From positions 310,001-374,000 of the forward strand of contig QJNS01000014.1 of NCBI GenBank assembly GCA_004154925.1: 64,000 nucleotides of DNA. The letters run 5' to 3'. Made by a program: the position numbers and the translations under genes. The notes under the pieces were generated by a model that was given only the letters and a program-made list of their open reading frames with translations, did no database searches and was not told the DNA's origin. This DNA is from Monosporascus cannonballus (lineage: Eukaryota; Ascomycota; Sordariomycetes; Xylariales). Positions 58,825 through 64,000 of the stretch are shown here, piece by piece (positions within the stretch are counted from its first letter, which is position 1; every line of letters starts with the position of its first letter).

Positions 58825-60684
58825 CTAATGCTGCGCCGGTGTGAGATACACCGGCAACGGGGACTTCAACCAAACGGTGAACGCTTTCTGATCCTTCAAC
58901 CAATTCCGGCTTTCGTCTGCGAGCCGCAGGTCAAAATTGAAAATAATCTTGGCTAAGATGAGACGCATCTCGGCGTACGCAAGACTGCAGGGTAGAGATT
59001 ACTTGTCAATGCCACCGTCACCCCGTCTTCTTGGGAGGCAAGCGAGAACTTACTTTTTCCCGATGCAATTCCGTGGCCCAACTAAGAAGGGCTGCATCGC
59101 ATCCAGTCTATCGTTAGTAAACCTTGGATCCCCGAGGAACCTTTCCGGACGGAAAACATTCGGATCCGTCCACAGCCCAGGGGCGTGGTTGATGGCCCAC
59201 TGCCAGACACCGACCTGCGTCCCTTCGGGTACGAAGTGACCCGAAACAGTGGCGCCGCCCTTGGGGGCCTGCCGAGGCAACGCCGACGCGACAGGTGGGT
59301 ACATCCTGAGCGCCTCGTTCAGGCATGCGAGCATGTAACGCAGGTTACCCACCGAGAGCAACGTAATCCCAGAATCGTCGCGGAACGATGAGCGGACCTC
59401 TTGAGTCACCTTCTCGAGGCACTCCGGATTCGTTGCAAGCAGGTATACGGCGCCGCACAGGAGGGTCGCCGTCGTCTCGGAACCGGCGACAATGAGTGTC
59501 GACGCGTTGGCGATAAGTGCATCGAATGGCTTTGAATAAGCGGTACCGCGTCAGCACAATTACTCGACCTTTCGGAATCAGCGTCAAGACTCTTTACCTA
59601 CCACCTGTTCCTTCTTTTGAAGAAATCCCTCGATGAAGTCTGGGCGTTCGGTGCCGAGATCCATTCGCTGCTTCACCTTCTCTTCTGTGAGCTTGATGAG
59701 CTCCTGCCGCTTGCCCATACCACCGGCATACTTCGCCAGGAAATTGACCAGGCAAGTGGCGCCGATCATCCGCAACGTCACCAAGAAGCTGATCTGCTGA
59801 ATGGAGCCGTTGACCACGCCGACCCAAGCGTGATATTTGCTTTCCTCGAGACAGCCGAAGGAGCTGCCGAGAGCCAGGTCGCCGATGATGTCGAAGGTCG
59901 CCCAGTTGAACCACTCGCGCATGTTGAGGGGATTCTTCCCCGCGACGACGTTCTCGCGCAGCCGCTCGATGAGTTTGTCTGCATACGCGCCGATGATCGG
60001 CTCCTGGCCGCGCATGCTCCGCTCGCTGAACCCATGGGCCAGCTGTCGGCGCAGGAAGGCATGCTCCTCTCGATCCACGTGGATGATGGTCTTTGGCATG
60101 CTCTCCACAGGGCGATATCTGGAAAGGAGGTGTCAGCCATGGAATCTGATGCGACGCACTAGAAGTCAAATGGCCTCAATCATATCAGGGCACCAGTTGC
60201 CCCAGTGACTGGAAAATCGGCGCAATGTCAACCTGAATAACAATTGAGAAGGGGAAAGCAATCGCACGGATAATACTAACCCTGCTTGGTGCTTTGGGAA
60301 CTCTTGCTCGCCATGGGCTTTATGCCCGTATATGTCTTTCCACGCCTCAGGCGAGAGAAACGCCAGAGAATTAGGTCCGATACGCACTACATTCCCGTAT
60401 TTGGCGTGCAAGTCCGCGACGTGGAAACTCAGGTCACCGCGTAGGTTGTAATATGCGCGCGGGGCATTGGACATGCGGTGGCTGATGGGCCCTGGGAATT
60501 TGCGCAGAGGGTGCAGAAAGACGTTATACAGTGCGTATCCCACATTATAGACGACGCTCTGTCGGGAATTGTTAGCAAGCACGTCCCATGCATCGAAACT
60601 GCAAATGGTAGCCCAACTCACGAGAGCAATGGCAACGAGTATGAGGTTCGTCGCCGCCGGTATGCATCTGTCTAAAGGCGCCAT
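58825..60684 (-). CDS. Cytochrome P450 monooxygenase
   Basis: Five exons (60684-60622, 60558-60281, 60118-59602, 59529-59054, 58984-58825) total 1,494 nt, 497 aa. Intron 1 has a perfect GCTAAC branch; intron 2 is long (162 bp). Starts MAPLDRCIPAATNLILVAIA with a membrane anchor, then VGYALYNVFLHPLRKFPGP. I-helix AGSETT at 301-306, ExxR E358-R361, FRPERF at 412-417, and haem loop FLVGPRNCIG with Cys441 as the thiolate ligand. Ends LPVYLTPAQH. An ER-anchored oxygenase using a P450 reductase. The N-terminal style (RGDLSFHVADLHAKYGNVVR) recalls the CYP58/CYP65-like enzymes of mycotoxin and other secondary pathways; the substrate is unknown. Same strand as the ALDH and 1.6 kb from it. Confidence 0.92.
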
Positions 60685-61802
60685 GCTGATTTAAATAAAG
60701 GGGGAGCTGTTTCCGACGGCACCTCAAGATCCTGTTAGGAACTGACTTGAAATATACCAGATACTGGTTCGTGAGAAGACTGGGCGTTTAAATACCCGTA
60801 GACATGATGGGCCATCGGCCACGGCGTGAATTCCGGTACTACGAATTCCGGCACCTGGCAGACACGACCATTCGCGACGCAACCACCAAATCTGACGGTC
60901 CTCGGGGAATCTTCCAAGCCCAAACGAGTCGTCGTTTCGGTAGTGCGACTTTATTGCATCACACAAATAGTCGTTGCCTAGCACTTAAAGGCATCGAAAC
61001 CCCGCCCGAGTCTGCACCGGAATCGGTGAAATCCGTACGCCGGCATAAGTCGACGCATATTGACTGATGGGTATCGGCGACGCAGTGACCCTCCACCCCC
61101 CCACTTCAACTCAGTCATCCAGGTCCCTGCCAGCCAATTGCGGTAGCCGCAGAACGAAATACGATTGCTTTATAAGAAAGCATTGACGCCATACTTTGCC
61201 TTTCCTTTCCACGACGAAGTAGACAAGTTTACAGAGTGTGAACTGCTGTGGATGGAGAGTTCGGAGTTGGCCGCATCTAGTACAACACGCGGCCAAACGA
61301 ACCTCCACCGGCGCTCCGCCGACGTCTAGCCCTTACCAAATTTGACATGAGCTTAACATTTTCCGAGTTGAATCCGGTTCCCGGTTCCCTTCTTTGATAT
61401 GAGCGTGGAGACAGATCGACGGGCTTGCCCCAAACAGCTGACGTAGGTCTCCATTCTATGGTAAAGTCGACGGGTTCAGCTTGTGGGCCACACTCTTCAT
61501 CACATGCCCCAATCCTGCCCTCCCTAAAGAATTTGTGGAATCCTACACCCCTAGCGCAATAACGGCACTGGGAAAGATGCGCAGATGCCGTCAAAATACG
61601 TTGATTTGTCCGGCACCTCCCCGCTCCGAGTCGTTTTTATGCTGCATAAGAAGCGGCCGCGGCCTTCTTAGAGGCGAAGACGCGAGCAGTTGTGAGTGTT
61701 CACGTGTTATGTGCAGCATATGCAAGTAGGTATATTCAAGGAGCCTGACAGACGCAGTCGTGCAAGTACGTACTAGGCACTTCATGCAGAGAAACACCGC
61801 TC
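60685..61802. other. Intergenic, nothing recognised
   Basis: Promoter side of the P450 and terminator side of the pectinesterase. A minus-strand frame 61277-61594 is open for 105 codons without a motif and is probably chance. Confidence 0.45.
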
Positions 61803-62851
61803 TCACATATAACTGGCATCATAATACCCCGCGCTCGTATAGCCCCTGCCCAAGATCGTGGTAATATCAATAGGGGACTTCAATATGGTCGCGAAGTTTG
61901 CTCGCTTGGTGGAGGCCCCTTTTCCAGAGTTCTGGTACTCGCCAAATAAAACACTGCTGGTTCTGGGGTCGCCGCTGTTCCAGATCCGCCAGCCGTCAGG
62001 GTTAATGACATCGCTCATAGCAGTGTTCTGGAAGACGACGCGGGCGTACTCTCGCCACGGACGGCCGAGGTAATACGCACCCTTCGGCACGTTGTGACCC
62101 GGTGCGGCTGCGACGTCGCATTTGTTAAAGACATAGAAGGAAGGATTGTTACCGTCCCGTCGGCCGTTGGCTGCAACTTCCGCGTTAGCGCCGAGTCCGT
62201 AGCGAACATCAGGGACTACGAGGGAAACCCACCGGTGATATACCCGAGCGACTTCTGGACAACGCGGATATCGCACTTCTCGAACCAGGACGCGGCGTCC
62301 TGCCCGAACACGAAGTCCGTGGCGCCCAGGATCATGGACCTGGCAAAGAGCTGGGTGCCCACGTTGCTCAGCACCGTGTCCTGGAACCCGGTGAACTGGC
62401 AGGCGTAGTAGCCGCTGCTGGCGTAGGCGCTCAGCGCGACCGCCTGACTGCCCTCGCCGTACCCGTTCTCCACGTTGACGTTGTACAGCCTGAAGTTGTT
62501 CGCCTTGACGCGCAGGGTCGCAGTCTCGTCGTTGGACAGCCCATCCTTCTGACTCCGGCTGCTGGTGATGGTCACTTGGTTCTTGGCATAGCTCGCCGTG
62601 TCCGACGTGTAGCCGTAGATGGTGAGCCGGGCGGCGCGGCTGCTTACGAGCACCTGCTCCTTGTATGTGCCGGGGTTGATGAAGATGCACTGGTCCGCGG
62701 CGTTGGTCTTCGACAGTGAATCCACGGCCGCTTGGATCGTGCGGAAGCCTCCGCCATTCTGTGCCACATTCAGACATCCCGCGGGGGGCGACGTTCGGCT
62801 CGCAGCGGCGACCACTGTCGCAAGGGCAAGAAAAGAGAGGACTGACTTCAT
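61803..62851 (-). CDS. Secreted pectin methylesterase (carbohydrate esterase family 8)
   Basis: Two exons (62851-62233 and 62170-61803; 62-bp intron with GTGGGT donor, GCTAAC branch, TTGCAG acceptor) give 987 nt, 328 aa. Signal peptide MKSVLSFLALATVVAA, then GTYKEQV (61-67), QAVAL (136-140), FQDTVL with Gln157/Asp158, GATDFVFG with Asp179, and LGRPW with Arg243/Trp245: the full set of catalytic and binding motifs. Removes methyl groups from homogalacturonan outside the cell so that polygalacturonases and lyases can act, usual in plant-associated fungi. Length is normal for fungal enzymes and all motifs are intact. An 11-bp palindrome lies about 93-118 bp upstream of the start. Confidence 0.93.
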
Positions 62852-64000
62852 GACGAGATAGCTGTGCGTATCAATTCCATTGACTGAGATGCAGCCCTAT
62901 GAGATAATGGGAGGGGGACGCGCGAACGTTATATCTGCCCCAGTGACATTCAGGGCGTCCTGAATGTCATCTCTTGTGTAAGACGATTGGCGGATACCGA
63001 CGCACACCCTTTCCACGGGCTACTTCGGAATTTCGAATGAACAATTACCACATGCATACACCTCGCGGATTCTCCATCTGTCAATTGTGGATAAGCTGCG
63101 GGACGAGGAAGTCTCAAGTGGGCAATTCCGATTCTAGTTGGTGGAGAAATCAGCGGCACTTCAATGGCAGCTCTGGGGTAAACACAGGGATCATGTGCCA
63201 AGAGATGCGACGACTAGATTGCGTTCGTGTCCCTAGTTCTTATTAGGACTCCACACGATTGTGTTGAAACTGGATAGAGCTGAGACGCTGGAATGAAAGG
63301 GGAAGAAGGGCTGGCTAGGTGGATATTACAATAACGGGCTGCAGGCGACACAAGCAGACTTCGCGGCATGATCAGATATCACGAGGTTTTCTGCACCCAC
63401 AACGCCCACGGGATAGCAGTACTCTGGACACCCCTATACCTTGTCTTAATATGGTGGCTTGTCAACTATTGAACCTTCCGCCTACATTCTTAGCACCCCT
63501 AATTACCAATCGAACCCGCCGCAACCCGAGAGTTCCCGAGCAACTTCGTCAGCACTCATATGTGGTATTACCCTCAGGATTTAGATCCAAACACCTATGT
63601 AGCATCAAGCCATGAATGATCACCCTAGGCTAGTAGTACCTGGTTGTTCGATTCAGGCCAATCCTCGTTATAGAACAAAGAGCTTGAAAAAAAGAACAGG
63701 TCAATTTACTACTTTGTACCAGTACAGACCACCACCCCGGGAAAACAATATAATCGGTTGTTCTTTAACATGCCACCTCCATTTTCCGCTCTTAAAGGGG
63801 CGTGCTTCAGCTGTTGCCCTCATACGGTGCCCATCTAGCCCCCGAAACTCAGCCGCAAGGAAAGTAATAAGACGACTTATCCACATTCTCACCCCAGCTG
63901 GAGCTGCACAGACTCCCTGAGAATAGGTAAGCGGCCAATAGCGTTCTGCGTTGACGGACAAAAACCTTCCAGGCATGGATTTGATGCAGGAACGATGGGA
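62852..64000. other. Intergenic to the right edge; upstream region of the pectinesterase
   Basis: No gene supported. Small frames on both strands lack motifs. Contains the palindrome at 62944-62969. Confidence 0.45.
62944..62969. promoter_or_regulatory. Perfect 11-bp palindrome upstream of the pectinesterase
   Basis: TGACATTCAGG-GCGT-CCTGAATGTCA, a perfect inverted repeat of 11 bp with a 4-nt centre. In the promoter region of the pectin methylesterase it could be a site for a dimeric regulator; this role is inferred only. Confidence 0.4.

Noticed and set aside
58835..58855. Perfect 8-bp hairpin GCCGGTGT-GAGAT-ACACCGGC at the 3' end of the P450
   Set aside because: It lies inside the last codons of the coding sequence and is explained by codon content; nothing else supports a regulatory role.
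61803..62777. 324-codon minus-strand ORF as a single-exon gene
   Set aside because: Its first half is an off-frame reading of the pectinesterase; the true gene uses 62851-62233 joined to 62170-61803 and restores all family motifs.

Overview
The window is fungal, from a filamentous ascomycete (Pezizomycotina, probably a sordariomycete). Introns are short (about 50-100 bp; one apparent 162 bp case) with GT..AG ends and CTAAC/CTGAC branch sites. The genes are typical of moulds: pectin methylesterase, P450, sugar transporter. One half is saturated with C-to-T / G-to-A changes that turn CAA, CAG and TGG codons into stops, the mark of repeat-induced point mutation (RIP).

Bases 1-41,500 are an AT-rich block made entirely of dead Ty3/gypsy chromoviruses nested inside one another. 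Target-site duplications (TSDs) resolve the order. An old element D (2146-4740 and 40086-41500, + strand) carries a family E element at the left edge (1 to about 2145, - strand) and, inside its integrase, element B (4741-40080, TSD TTTTC). B in turn carries A1 (8255-15607, TSD GACAC/GATAC) in its reverse transcriptase, C (18172-24820, TSD GCTAG) in its antisense ORF, and A2 (25279-39883, TSD ATAAA) in its 3' LTR. A2 carries A3 (31902-39178, TSD CTTAA). B, C and D read on +; A1, A2 and A3 read on -. Every element whose 3' end is visible has, between pol and the 3' LTR, a second ORF on the strand opposite to gag-pol. It has a cysteine-rich segment, a basic coiled coil and usually an FFDW-type tail.

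The RIP block stops abruptly at 41,500, the end of D's 3' LTR, 61 bp from the stop codon of an intact gene. Bases 41,501-64,000 have normal composition. In order: an SNM1/Artemis-type DNA-repair nuclease (-), an intronless LCMT/TcmP-like methyltransferase (+), an assembly gap with a poly-C run, a graveyard of frameshifted genes (SRPBCC/cyclase-like, an unidentified ORF, a sugar transporter, an MFS efflux-type transporter) with one intact small orphan gene among them, a DUF2456-like membrane protein (+), an aldehyde dehydrogenase (-), a cytochrome P450 (-) and a secreted pectin methylesterase (-). For each multi-exon gene I worked out splice sites by eye; the joined exons are whole multiples of three and restore the family motifs.

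The methyltransferase, cyclase-like and transporter pseudogenes, ALDH and P450 could be remnants of a secondary-metabolism neighbourhood, but no backbone synthase is in the window. All homology calls come from reading motifs; no search was run.
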